From Mactromeris polynyma (taxonomy: Eukaryota; Mollusca; Bivalvia; Venerida; Mactridae): a stretch of DNA of 64,000 nt. How positions within the stretch are numbered: the first letter of the stretch is position 1; each line of letters opens with the position of its first letter. The position numbers and the translations under genes are program-made. This document shows, one piece after another, positions 29,108 to 40,400 of the stretch. Below the pieces are notes generated by a model. It was not told the DNA's origin. It did not search any database and worked only from the letters and a program-made list of their open reading frames with translations. Where the stretch lies: the NCBI GenBank assembly GCA_032209605.1, contig JASFXZ010000003.1, forward strand, positions 29,786,762 through 29,850,761. Direction: 5' to 3'.

Positions 29108-32100
29108 ATGGATGAGGTAAGGAAAGTTTTGTATTTTTTAATTTGTAACGCAGCATTTTAACTGATCATTTTGTAGTCAACACTTATACTGTCTTCTTTG
29201 TACATGCGTATATACTACAACGCATTACACTGTATATCATTACTGGCCTTAACCCGCTACTGAACAAATATTAAAATTAGATAAATTCACAAGCAATCTT
29301 GCAATTAATCTGACAATTTTTTTTGTACACTATCTTTGAACTGAAGACAAGAATCTTGAACAGAATGACCTTGACATTAGACTTCAGAAACTGCGTTCTT
29401 ACAATACAGTAACCCTGCCAAGTGACTGATTAAATCTTGAGTCATTTCAACAAGAATAAACAACCATAAAATCAAACATTTTACAGAATGTGTACAAATG
29501 TACTTCATTAAGTTTCTTGTTGCTAATGTTATATGCCCTCAAGGTTAGCTTAGTTGGTCAAGTGCTGTGCTGTCATCCAGGAGGTCTGGCTTCGATACCC
29601 AGGTGAGTCCGGTCATGTCATCCAGTGACATTTGGCTATGGTCATTTTGTCCTCCATCTCTGATTCATGTGGAGACGTTGTCAGCTACTTGTGGACGGGC
29701 AAGATAGCATTGGATTATAATTAATTCTAAGAAACTAGTTAGGTCAACTAACCACCTTAAATTACTGAAAAAATGTTGAAAAATGGCGTTATACCAAAAA
29801 ACAAACAATTGTTTTTATCATGATCTTATTCTATATCTATCTAGAGTGAAGCATCATCAAGTAATGAAAACAGCAGTGAAATCAAGATCATTGGAGAAGT
29901 GTTACCTCAATCTGAAGATCCTCATAACAGTGGCGGAGACAGCGATGATTATGAAACTCCAGACGAAGATTATCAAAGTCAAGAATGCAGTGGTGGAGAC
30001 GTTATGACAAGACATGGTGAAACAATAGATAAAGAAGTTGAATTAGATGACACTCAAACATGTATGTTAAAAAGTTTTGATTCATGTAAACCGGTAGTTG
30101 GAAATGAATGTTGCTATAGAATGGATGAAGCTGATGAAAATGGAAACAGAGTTGGTAATGCAGATGAAAGTGAAAACAGAGATGGTGATATAAATGTTGG
30201 TGGTGAAAGAGCTGGAATAGAAAATGTAAGTGAAAATAGAACGGAAGAACATACTTCTGCAAACAATGGTGAACTTAACAGTGAAAATAAGACTGATGAG
30301 CCTGAATTAGCTGATGAAATGAAAGATGATAAAGAAAGGACTGTTAATGGTGCAGATAAATCAAATGAAACTCTAGATGAAGTAAAGGCTCGACAATGGA
30401 GTAAACAAGAAGTACAGGATTTATTGATCAAAGCAATAAACTTTCGAGCACCAATTAAAGATGTAAAAACAATCATTCGATGTGGAGTAGATGTAAATGC
30501 AGCAGTAAAGAATGGATTACATCCCTTGCATTATGCAGCATATTGTGACAATGATGCCAGTGTTGAAGTATTGTTAAATGCTGGGGCAAATATAAATTCT
30601 ACTGATGATATTGGTTACACACCATTACATTTATGCGCGAGGCGAGGAAACTACAGGTAACTAGTTCAATAAAATGATTAAATCAAACTGTTGCGGACAA
30701 AATCAACAGTCATGCACATATGTAGTGTTTCTTCCTCTTTTGCACTTAGCTTCCTATTCAGACCTTTAGTCTCAGCATTCGAATAAAATTCCTTCTATAA
30801 CTATTGATCTACATGTATATGATTAATTGTGACATGCCAACCCATCAAAATAACACACATTGAAATAAATGTAGACCTGTAGCTACAATAAGCTGAATGG
30901 AGCCACCATCAAATATCTTCAGACTTAAGGAATTGCAATATTGTTGTTTTTGTAGGTGACAAATGCTGCTGCACCCCTTTGCACCCATAATATAGTAGCT
31001 CTATCTAAAGGCCTGATCAAAAGATTTGCCATAACATTCCAAATCAGTGTAGTTAGTCAGATTGAACAGATCTCTACATGAAATTGCCCAAACCATTTTG
31101 TTCAAGTCATTCGATGTTCACTATATCTAATAACACATTCATTTCGTCTGAACTTACATTAACAAGATTGTAAATACAATTTGTTCACAGAGACAATGAC
31201 CACACTAGAGCATACTATGCTCTGAACTGTAGTATGAGTGTTCTTCCAACCATCAAACACACATTTTTCAATGAATGTTAACAATCATAAGGTTGACAAG
31301 TATTTGTATCATTTATGTCTTTTAATTTTTCAGGACAATGCAAGTACTTATAGACAATGGTTCAATGATAAACTTCAATGAGCCGGGTGCAGAAATACGT
31401 AACACAGAAGAAACGAACAAACTGGGTTACACAACGACAGAGCCTCTCAACCTTGCAGTACAGAATGTCCACCCAAAATGTGCTAAACTACTGCTGGAAA
31501 ATGGAGCAAGGGCAAACAACAAATATTTCATGGGCGAAGAAATATGCTTGGCTCCACTGGATGAAGTTGAATGTTTGGAATTGTTGCTGCAGCATGGTGC
31601 AGATCCAAATGCTTTTAATCGATGTGGATTGTCACCCCTTATGAAAGCATGCAAAGACCACCATATTCCCGCTGTTAGAGTATTGATTAAATATAAGGCT
31701 GACGTAAATGCTCTTTGTCCGCCATTATTTGAGCAGAAGTCAGTTCTGCAGTTTGCAATAATGAGTGGAAATATTGTGATTATCAATATTCTTCTTCAAC
31801 GGGGAGCAAAAATCTGCAAACAAGGTGAATATAACTTCAGTGCTCTCCATACGGCCATCATAAAAGGTCGACCCGACATATGCAGAGTGCTACTTCAATA
31901 CAGAGCAGATGCTAATGAAAGAACTGTAGAAGGAGCCACAGGCTTAATGCTTGCTTGCAGTACTCCTGAACTACAGGACAGAAAAGAGATCGTACAATTG
32001 CTAATCGATTGTGGTGCAGACGTCAATGCATTCTCTCCTACTTACAGTTTTTTCGACCCATATCTAGCACCACTTACAGAATACATGAAAAACATTGAAA

Positions 32101-32483
32101 ATTCGGAGGAGTTTAGTATAGTTGAACTTCTAGTGAGGCAGGGGGCCGAGGTTCATTTTTCATCAAGTGGTTTAGATCGAGAACTACGGCGCTTACGAGA
32201 TCCATTCTCCATCCTGCCTTATTCTCACTGTATGGAGAAATATCCTGAGATATTTAATATGTTAGTGAATTTGGCAAACAAATACTGTCCTCTACTTATA
32301 CATGCAAATGAGAAATTATCTGAGGAGAAAAAAGAAGCTTTGCTCTACGTAGCAACACGTCCCCGTGAACTCAAGCATCAGGTTCGGGTCATGCTACGCC
32401 AGAAACTAAGTCCTGAACTACCTGAAAACGTTGAAAAACTACCTTTGCCAGCCATTCTTAAAACATATATCTTGATAAAGTGA
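29108..32483 (+). CDS. ankyrin-repeat and SOCS-box (ASB-type) protein, 656 aa
   Basis: Likely substrate receptor of a Cullin-5 ubiquitin ligase. Coding exons: 29108-29116 (ATG GAT GAG before GTAAGG), 29845-30656 and 31334-32483, phases 0 and 2, total 1971 nt. Residues about 20-175 are Glu/Asp/Asn-rich and look disordered. Ankyrin repeats start near residue 200 (LHPLHYAAYCDN, YTPLHLCARRGN) and fill most of exon 3 (ALHTAIIKGRPDICRVLLQY, LSPLMKACKDHHIPAVRVLI). The last ~40 residues form a SOCS box: PRELKHQVRVMLRQKL, then LPLPAILKTYIL. The LPLP Cul5 motif is intact. The BC-box position usually held by Cys reads Val. Which ASB subfamily it belongs to cannot be decided here. A poly(A) signal AATAAA follows at 32493. 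Confidence 0.88.
29530..29795 (+). repeat. tRNA-derived SINE in ASB intron 1
   Basis: GGTTAGCTTAGTTGGTCAAG is a clear A box and GGCTTCGATACCC a B box, with tRNA-like spacing. The 3' part ACCACCTTAAATTACTGAAA followed by TGTTGAAAATGGCGTT-type sequence resembles LINE-derived SINE tails seen in bivalves (general knowledge). It ends about 50 bp before the exon at 29845. Confidence 0.75.
30657..31333 (+). other. ASB intron 2
   Basis: 677-bp AT-rich intron between GTAACT and TTTTTCAG. No element recognised. Confidence 0.85.
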
Positions 32484-32492
32484 TAAACCAGT

Positions 32493-32498
32493 AATAAA
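32493..32498 (+). terminator. AATAAA poly(A) signal of the ASB gene
   Basis: Canonical hexamer 10 bp after the stop codon, unusually close. A longer 3' UTR is possible because T-rich sequence continues. Confidence 0.5.
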
Positions 32499-32499
32499 G

Positions 32500-34494
32500 A
32501 TCTTGTGGTGACTGTTAGCCTTCTCCATTGGAATGTGTGACTATTTTATTTAGCTGTGATGGAAATTCTTTCAAAACAACACTATTGAATACATCATGTT
32601 TATGAATTTATATAACATGACTGTGTGTGTATTAGCACATGTTCTGCATGTAAGATACGTTTGTGCAATAGGACAAACATGACGAAGCAATGTTGAAAAT
32701 AGAATCTAGTCAATTTGGTATGCATAGCAAGTACAAGACAAAATTGTGAGTTCCAAACTTAATCATCAAAACCGAAATGACCCTCCTCAATGAAGCTCAA
32801 ATACATTCTTACATCTTTAGTCAGTTACATGGATGCAGTATGGATGCATGTTTTGAATCATGTAGAAAAGTGTAAAACTAACAACATGCCTCTGAACAAA
32901 CAGATTATAGCTCAGTCAGCTGAGCGTGCATAGTAATGATACTGTTTTTTACTTTGCCTGTCTATGTGTGATTATTCCAATGCCTGATGTACGGAACAGG
33001 TTAGAGTACTGCTATACACATGATAACTGTAAAAAACATTATGTGATTATGAACACAACACTCAGAATGCAGACATTGCAACCTTATCTGAATACTAACA
33101 GTGGGCATTCCAATGATTGTAGGTCAAGTAACCTCACAACAAGATTTGAGTCAATATCTTATATAATATTACATATGTGAGAGGTTTTGATTAAGTGATC
33201 TACATGTAACTTCCCAACCTGATAATGTAGAATCAATCAGCCAATATTTTTCCTTGATGTGATAATAAATTGTAGCTTTTTTATGCTTGTCCCCCCCCCC
33301 ATTCCCTACTTTCAGGCTGTTTTTATTTATATTATGAAAAAGGATCTCGCAAGGCTAGTGCCAGAAACTAGGATATCAGTTGTTAGCAGATAATATTTTA
33401 TTAAAGGCAAACTTAAATTTTGTATAATGATAATCTATCAAATAATTCAAAATGGCTTTACTGTTTGAAGTTTTCATTACAATAAAATAAAGATTTTCTA
33501 CAAAAACAACCATATACGGTAAACAACTTTTATGAGTGATGTTCCAAAATGTGTAAGCATAAATATAATCTGGATTGATATCAACTGTTATTTTGTTGTC
33601 TTTTAACTTTGTTATGTACAGTTCTGCAGAATTAAATTTTATGAAATTGTAAACAATATTATTATGTCTTTAAAGTAATTATTAGAGATATATTTGAAGA
33701 AAACAAGTTTTTTGGGAAACTCTTGTCAAATATATCCATTAGGACTTGACTACATTACCCAAACAGATATGAACAAGAGATGTTTGTAAAACATTATGCC
33801 CCCCTGTAACCTTGACCCCAATCAATAGGGTTCCTCTGCTACCCAAGGTGAATGTGTGGACCAAGTTTGAGGATGATAGGTCGAGAGGTCCTTGAGTTAT
33901 TGATTGGAAACAAAAAGGTTAAGGACAGAAAGACGGACGGACATACCGACCAACCGACTGACATGTGCAAACCAATATGCCCTCTCTTCTTCGAAGGGGG
34001 GCATAAAAATTCATAACTTGGTCAACAAATACCAACCAATTAACAGTGGCATTATTCTAACCAGGCATATCAGTCTCAAACACAATGTAATTGCATTAAT
34101 TTACATATTTATTGATTATGATATCAAGAGTATAAATTCAAAAAGAAAAAGTCCAACAAAAATATTCCACTAACAGCAAATGCAGTTTTTATCAATGTGT
34201 CTAATAATAAGGGAGACAATTACGACAAATTCATTTTCTTACTCATGGCAGTGCAGGTTTCCTCCCTTTAATTGTATTAGTTTTTGGCCTTCAGTTTGGC
34301 ATGTGATGTTGTCATTTTATGTACATATTAGAAGAAGCGAAAATAAGTGAAAGACTTAAAGACTTTTATATGTTTCCTCATATTATCAAATTGCCAAGAC
34401 AATATTGCTAAATGAGAACTCGTAGAGAAAATGTTTTCAAAGACAAAACAAGAATATGCCGACAAACTCCAGGAACTTAATGACCATCACTTAC
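32500..34494. other. convergent intergenic region between ASB and B3GNTL1
   Basis: AT-rich, with a C12 run near 33290 and a mobile element at 33790-34007. The terminal B3GNTL1 exon should lie here, but none of the candidate acceptors reads a convincing C-terminus. Confidence 0.5.
33790..34007. mobile_element. dispersed element with ATGCCCCCCT / AGGGGGGCAT ends
   Basis: Left end CATTATGCCCCCCTG and right end CGAAGGGGGGCATAAA are inverted. The interior carries CCAAGTTTGAGGATGATAGG and a GGACGGACATACCGACC tract. A similar end (GGGGGGGCATATAAT) closes the repeat at 36350. Confidence 0.65.
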
Positions 34495-37400
34495 CATTTT
34501 TACACAGATAATGAAGGGACCTTTTGCATCCACAAAATGTACAATAGGAACTCTAGGTTTGGGTCTTTCCTGGAATGTAGAAATAATCAAGATATTAACA
34601 ACCTACAGAATAAAAACAACACCAGCCATTGTCTCAATAATAGTCCTTTTTTATTAACTTGAAAATGATTGTAAACAAATTGTGACATGGTCAGCCAATG
34701 AAAACTTGTTTTGCAAAATATTGACCAATAGAATAAGCATATACAATAACAATATTCTCAACTTATTTTGAATTGACAGTTAATATTTATGATGGAAAAT
34801 GTATAGCATCCCAGCATAACAAGTTAAATTTAATATAAATCATACTGCTACACTTTTTATAACTGTTTATACTTCCAAATTATACTGCTACATGGAATTA
34901 TCTATTTTATCTTGTCAACACCCCCCCCCCCCTTTCATAATTGAGAAAACACCACATAATCAAATGTTGTAGATGAATTCAACTCCTGCGTTAGAGTATT
35001 TCTAGTTATCATTTTGTGGAGTGTCAATGATGGACCGGACTAAAATTACTGTTTTCTTAAATCTTGATGGTTTTGGAAAGTTCATTGAAACAGAAAATTG
35101 TCTTAAAAATGCTTAGTCTTTGTCTATCAGAACTTGATGTGTATTTCTTGTGGCCAAGCTACATTTTCGTAGATTTTAATCATTTACTGCAAAGTGAAAA
35201 ATCAGTTTATGTGAAAGCAGGTCAGTATAGTAGCATAGTCTAACATTACCTTGGATTCTTCATATATGTAGACCCCTTTACTGATCTTCTTATCATCTAT
35301 ATCACAAAAAGCAACAACCTGAGAAATAGAGTCATATGGACAATACAAAAAGTGACATGTGAGTGCCATCATCTCTACACATTTCAAACCAAGACTCATC
35401 CAAGTAAAACTTTTGCCATGTAAAAAGTGGAATCATGTTTGAATCTTCAATACTTCACTTTCAAACTTCCTTATAGAGTTCAATTGCATAGTAAGAACTA
35501 GAAATGTGTCCTCAGGACTTCCAGCCTTTGTCGCAAAAGGAAATGCCATTATTCTGCTCATAGTTTGTGAATGTGTATCAAAATTACCAAGTGAACAACT
35601 GTACTGATTATGGTGATAAGTCAAGGGCAATAACTTTGCACTTACTGGGCGTAATCATACATGAAACCCCAGGTGCACAACTTCACATGCAGGTGAACAT
35701 TCCTGTAAAGTTTTATGACTCTGGCTCATATTCATTTGGAGATATGGGTGACACAAGATTGCATACTCTGTAGGCTATATTTTTACTAAGTCAAGGATCA
35801 TAACTCTGGACTTACTGGACACAGCCAAACATGAAACCCCAGGTGCACAACTTCACATGCTGGTTAATATTCCTGTAAGTTTTATAAATCTGGCTCATAT
35901 TGTATTGGAGATATGGGTGACACAATATTGCATACTATGTAGGCTATATTTTAACTAAGTCAAGGGCCATAACTCTGCACTTACTGGACACAGCCAAACA
36001 TGAAGCCCCAGGGGCAAAACTATATAGGCTGTTGAACATTCCTGTAAAGTTTTATGACTCTGTATCATATTCTTTTGGAGATATGGGTGACACAATATTG
36101 CATACTATGTAGGCTATATTTTAACTAAGTCAAGGGCCATAACTCTGCACTTACTGGACACAGCCAAACATGAAACCCCAGGGGCAAAACTACATAGACT
36201 GGTGAACATTCCTGTAAAGTTTTATGACTCTGACTCATATTATTTTGGAGATATGAGTGACACAAGATTTTGTGACGGAAGGACGGACGGATGGATGGAC
36301 GGACAGACAGAAGGACAAGGGCAAATCGTTATCCTCCCCCCTTTCAGAGTGGGGGGGGCATATAATGCTTAGTCTTTATTCCATTTCTTAGTGACCCTAA
36401 GTTCAATTCTTCACAAATCTGTCCATTGGCCCAATCCTGATTATGATATTATAGGCCATACATTAAAATGTTTCATTTTTCATATTACAAAACAGGATTT
36501 TATTTTCCCCTACAGCAATTCAAACTATAAATTGATGTCATACTAAGTATAAACTAAACCTAAACACTTACTTCTATGTGTACCTAAACAACTCAATTTA
36601 CCAAACATCCAAAATATTTTAATAAAACATGCCTAGATTTTAATCATCAAAGGCTTATGCTTGATCAGTTTCATTAATCTGTGATTACGCAATTACACAC
36701 TTTCATCCTAGATTTTTCTATTAACCAAACACTGTAAACTTGTTATAAATTTCAATGCACTTGCCAAAATATTTTCAATGTGAACATAAATGTATAAAGC
36801 ATTCTCGCCATCAATACATAACAACCAATTACATAACATAATATATTGTAAAATTAAATTACCAATTTTTATAGAAATAACTATATTGCATACATAATTT
36901 ATGCATTTGCATTTATGTATTTTTGTAATTTGTGAAATCATGAGCATAACGCCTTCTGAATAAATATCTCTCTATTTAAATCCCCATAGTGTAGAGTATA
37001 AATAAAGGACTAAAATGAATTACTAAACCAAACAATTGAACAATAAACAACGATACAGACGAAAAACTGGAAGTACAAAATGTACTTAGAAATGAAAATG
37101 AATCAAAATTAAAAAAATTATGAAGGATTTGATGTATCAAAATATATGTATTCAAGTTTTCCAAACACAATACTACAATACTACTACCACCTCAATAATA
37201 AGACCACCTCAAAATTAAGACCACAAATCTCAAGTTCATTTTCCCTGTTTTGATTTTTATTCAACCTCGATATTAAGACCACCTCAATAAAAAGACCATT
37301 TTTCAAGGGTTCCAAGGGTGGTCTTATTATTGAGGTTTTACTGTACATCAATAAAATGATTGCAGTTAGAGAAGATTTCTTCAATGTACAAACTTGTTAT

Positions 37401-40400
37401 AAGCATGGTAATACTTTAGCCCTACTTACAGCGAATAAAATATATCTATATTCATTATATAAATGCTGGTAAGTACAAAAATACAATTAAATGGAAGTCA
37501 AACAAATGAAAGTGACAGAGAACTACAGCTTGAAGTTGACAAGTCTAGTCTTAAATATCATTTTTCTGCTGAATAATTTCTGACAAAATGCAGGCTTGTT
37601 CCTTCAGAGCCCTTGTAAACGACCTTCAATTAACAAGCTGAAATAATATTTTGTAATGAACCATATAACTAAATAGACAAATGATTATGCATATTTAAGA
37701 ATCACAAAATCTAACAAAATGTCATAAAATCTGACAGTAATGAATCTATATAAAGTTAATCGATTCATAAATAACACTTCACTTTACACTATAATTAAGT
37801 AATTTTCTTCATGACAAAATTATGTGTGAAAATCGGTTAAATATTTGCTATCAGCAATTTCAATACTACCACAATGAACAGTGACAATTAACATAATCCT
37901 AGAGCATGTAATACACATTTCAAATAGTCAATCAGAGATATAATTGATGATTTAAATCAACCTGTCAACTTGAGAGCTTTTTTAAGGGTACCATTACCTT
38001 ATTTTTACTGTTACATTAAGTGGAAGTAAAATATAATGTAAATTTTCAATCATTCTTGACCAGATAAATTCAAACATGATTTCTATAGGTGATGACTCCT
38101 TCGTTAAAGGTTTTAATTTGCAGGTATTGGCATGACGTGCCCTAAGGTGTTTGTAATTAAGTCATTAAATGGCACCGTTGTCACCGCAATAATAAACAAT
38201 GTCAGGAACCCTTTCCTTCGCACCTGGGCCCCTGTATGCTTCAGTTTTCAATTTTATCGATTTTAAGAAGACTGCCCGTGGATAGCATAACTTGCTGAAG
38301 GGGTCATTTTGAAAACTAAGAAGGACGAAAACAATAATTGTCACAACCATGAGAGAAGGCAAGTCATGTGACCTGTGGTTCGAGACAATGCCATGAGGGA
38401 AGGTAGTGTGAACTATTTAATGTAGTGTGAAAATGTCACATGAATGTTAAGTAGATGTACGGACTCTCACTCAAAGTCATAAACAGGCACTCAGTCGAGT
38501 TTAACCAGGTGTAAAAAACTCTAATTGATCTGAAGCCATTATGTAGTGGCTAATTTGAATTTCCTTCGGATTATAGCAAGCAAGTGTGACATTTGAATTT
38601 GACGTGTAACATTTTAATTGAGGCTATTTTCTAAAAAAAATAGGAGGTTCAACAAATATGAACAAAATTGAGAAAAGCTATAAAATTACACCAATTAAAA
38701 TTTGTAATAACCTCCATGGAATATTTGATACCAGAGCGTCCGATTAAAAGTAATGGTAATATAAAAGAAAATATAAATGTATATGTTAAACCATAAGTAG
38801 AAGTAGTCCCAGCATAAACAATATCAATACATATACGCTTTAATATCATGAGCATTTGCATTTGTTTTACTGTTTTTACGAAATATCATCCTGCATGGAG
38901 ACATTTTGGTATTAAGATTTTATTTGTGGACACACCACATATTATAACACATACAGAAAAACCTCAATAATATGATCATCATTGGGACTCTAGAAAAGTG
39001 GTCTTCTTATCGAAGTGGTCTTAATATTGAGGTTCAATAAAGAGTAGAACGCTGAAAATGGACTTGAAAATTGGGTTCCTAATTTTGAGGTGGTCTTATT
39101 ATTGAGGTGGTCTTGAAGTGAGGTTTTACTGTATGTCGATACCTTCAGACAAACAGAATACTATTCTTGTATATATATAAGGGCATTATATGGAACATAA
39201 AAATAATGAAAAACATTTGATGCATAATATAAAAGTCAGAAAGAATGAACACCTCAATCAGTGTAAAAGTTGATGTTACAATTCTGGCTTTGTTATACAA
39301 TAAGAAATAAATCAACATGAAAACAATCAAAGAAAGCACGTAAAAAATCCCATTTCTTGGAAGAATAACTTCAAATTAAAAACCCATTTATACTAAAGCA
39401 CACTTGTACCACTCTAATTTTGGACACAAAAGGCTGAACTCTTAAATCAACAAAATTCTGTCAACTTTACTAACAGATAAATCACAGGTATTCTTGACAA
39501 AACCAAAAATTATGAAAATCATTTTTCAAGAAGTCGAACATCAAAAGCAAACTCCAAGAGATTTTTGAAACAACAGTTGGTCAACCAGTCAATGGACAAG
39601 ACTGAAATTTAACCCATTGTTGATCTACTCCATACTATGACCAATATCAATTTGAAAATGCTAATTAGTAATTAAGGCGACAATACTTTAAACATCAAAG
39701 GTCAATAACGATATTGTTAATCACACTGAAGGAAGAGCATGCTTTAAATAAGCACTATAGTTGACCGACTGTTTTCTTTTCATTTGTATAATAAGGTGAG
39801 CTGAGTTGGAAAATAAGAGTGTGAGCCGTTTTAAAATCAGCCATATTTTTTAACAGGATGGATGACTCTTCAACATGATGTCAAATCAAGTAAAAAATTT
39901 ACTGATTGTGGATTAGAGGCTTTCAAATTTTGATAACCTTTGAAGACATCGTCTCATATCAAAACATGGTCCGGCAGTCTGTTTGATGTTTTGTGTGTTA
40001 TCTGCGTAAAATTTGGGGATAATTGAGAATTTACACAAAATTTATAACAAACAATCATTGTTATTACATGGTTGAATTCACTGCTAACATGATGGAAAAG
40101 TGAATGATACTGTCATTAATTTTCAGCTATCAAAGCAAGTATACAATAAAATGGTTTCATTAAATGCTTTCTTTTTATCAACCTTAGTCACCTGCATGAA
40201 TGGCTCAAATTTCAAAATCATTAATAATTGTAGCGGTAAAATATTATCAGAATGAAAGGATTCATTCAAGGGCTGAATGTTGTAAAACTTCAGAGAAATG
40301 TTCTTGAATCAAATCACTGATGTAGCATAAAGTTTGAAGTTCATAGCGGGTATAAAAAATACATTAAGTTGCAGTATAAAACATTGGTAATGGAGTTACA

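Noticed and set aside
30002..30476. Antisense open frames over the ASB acidic region
   Set aside because: Shadows of the biased GAA/GAT/AAT codons on the coding strand.
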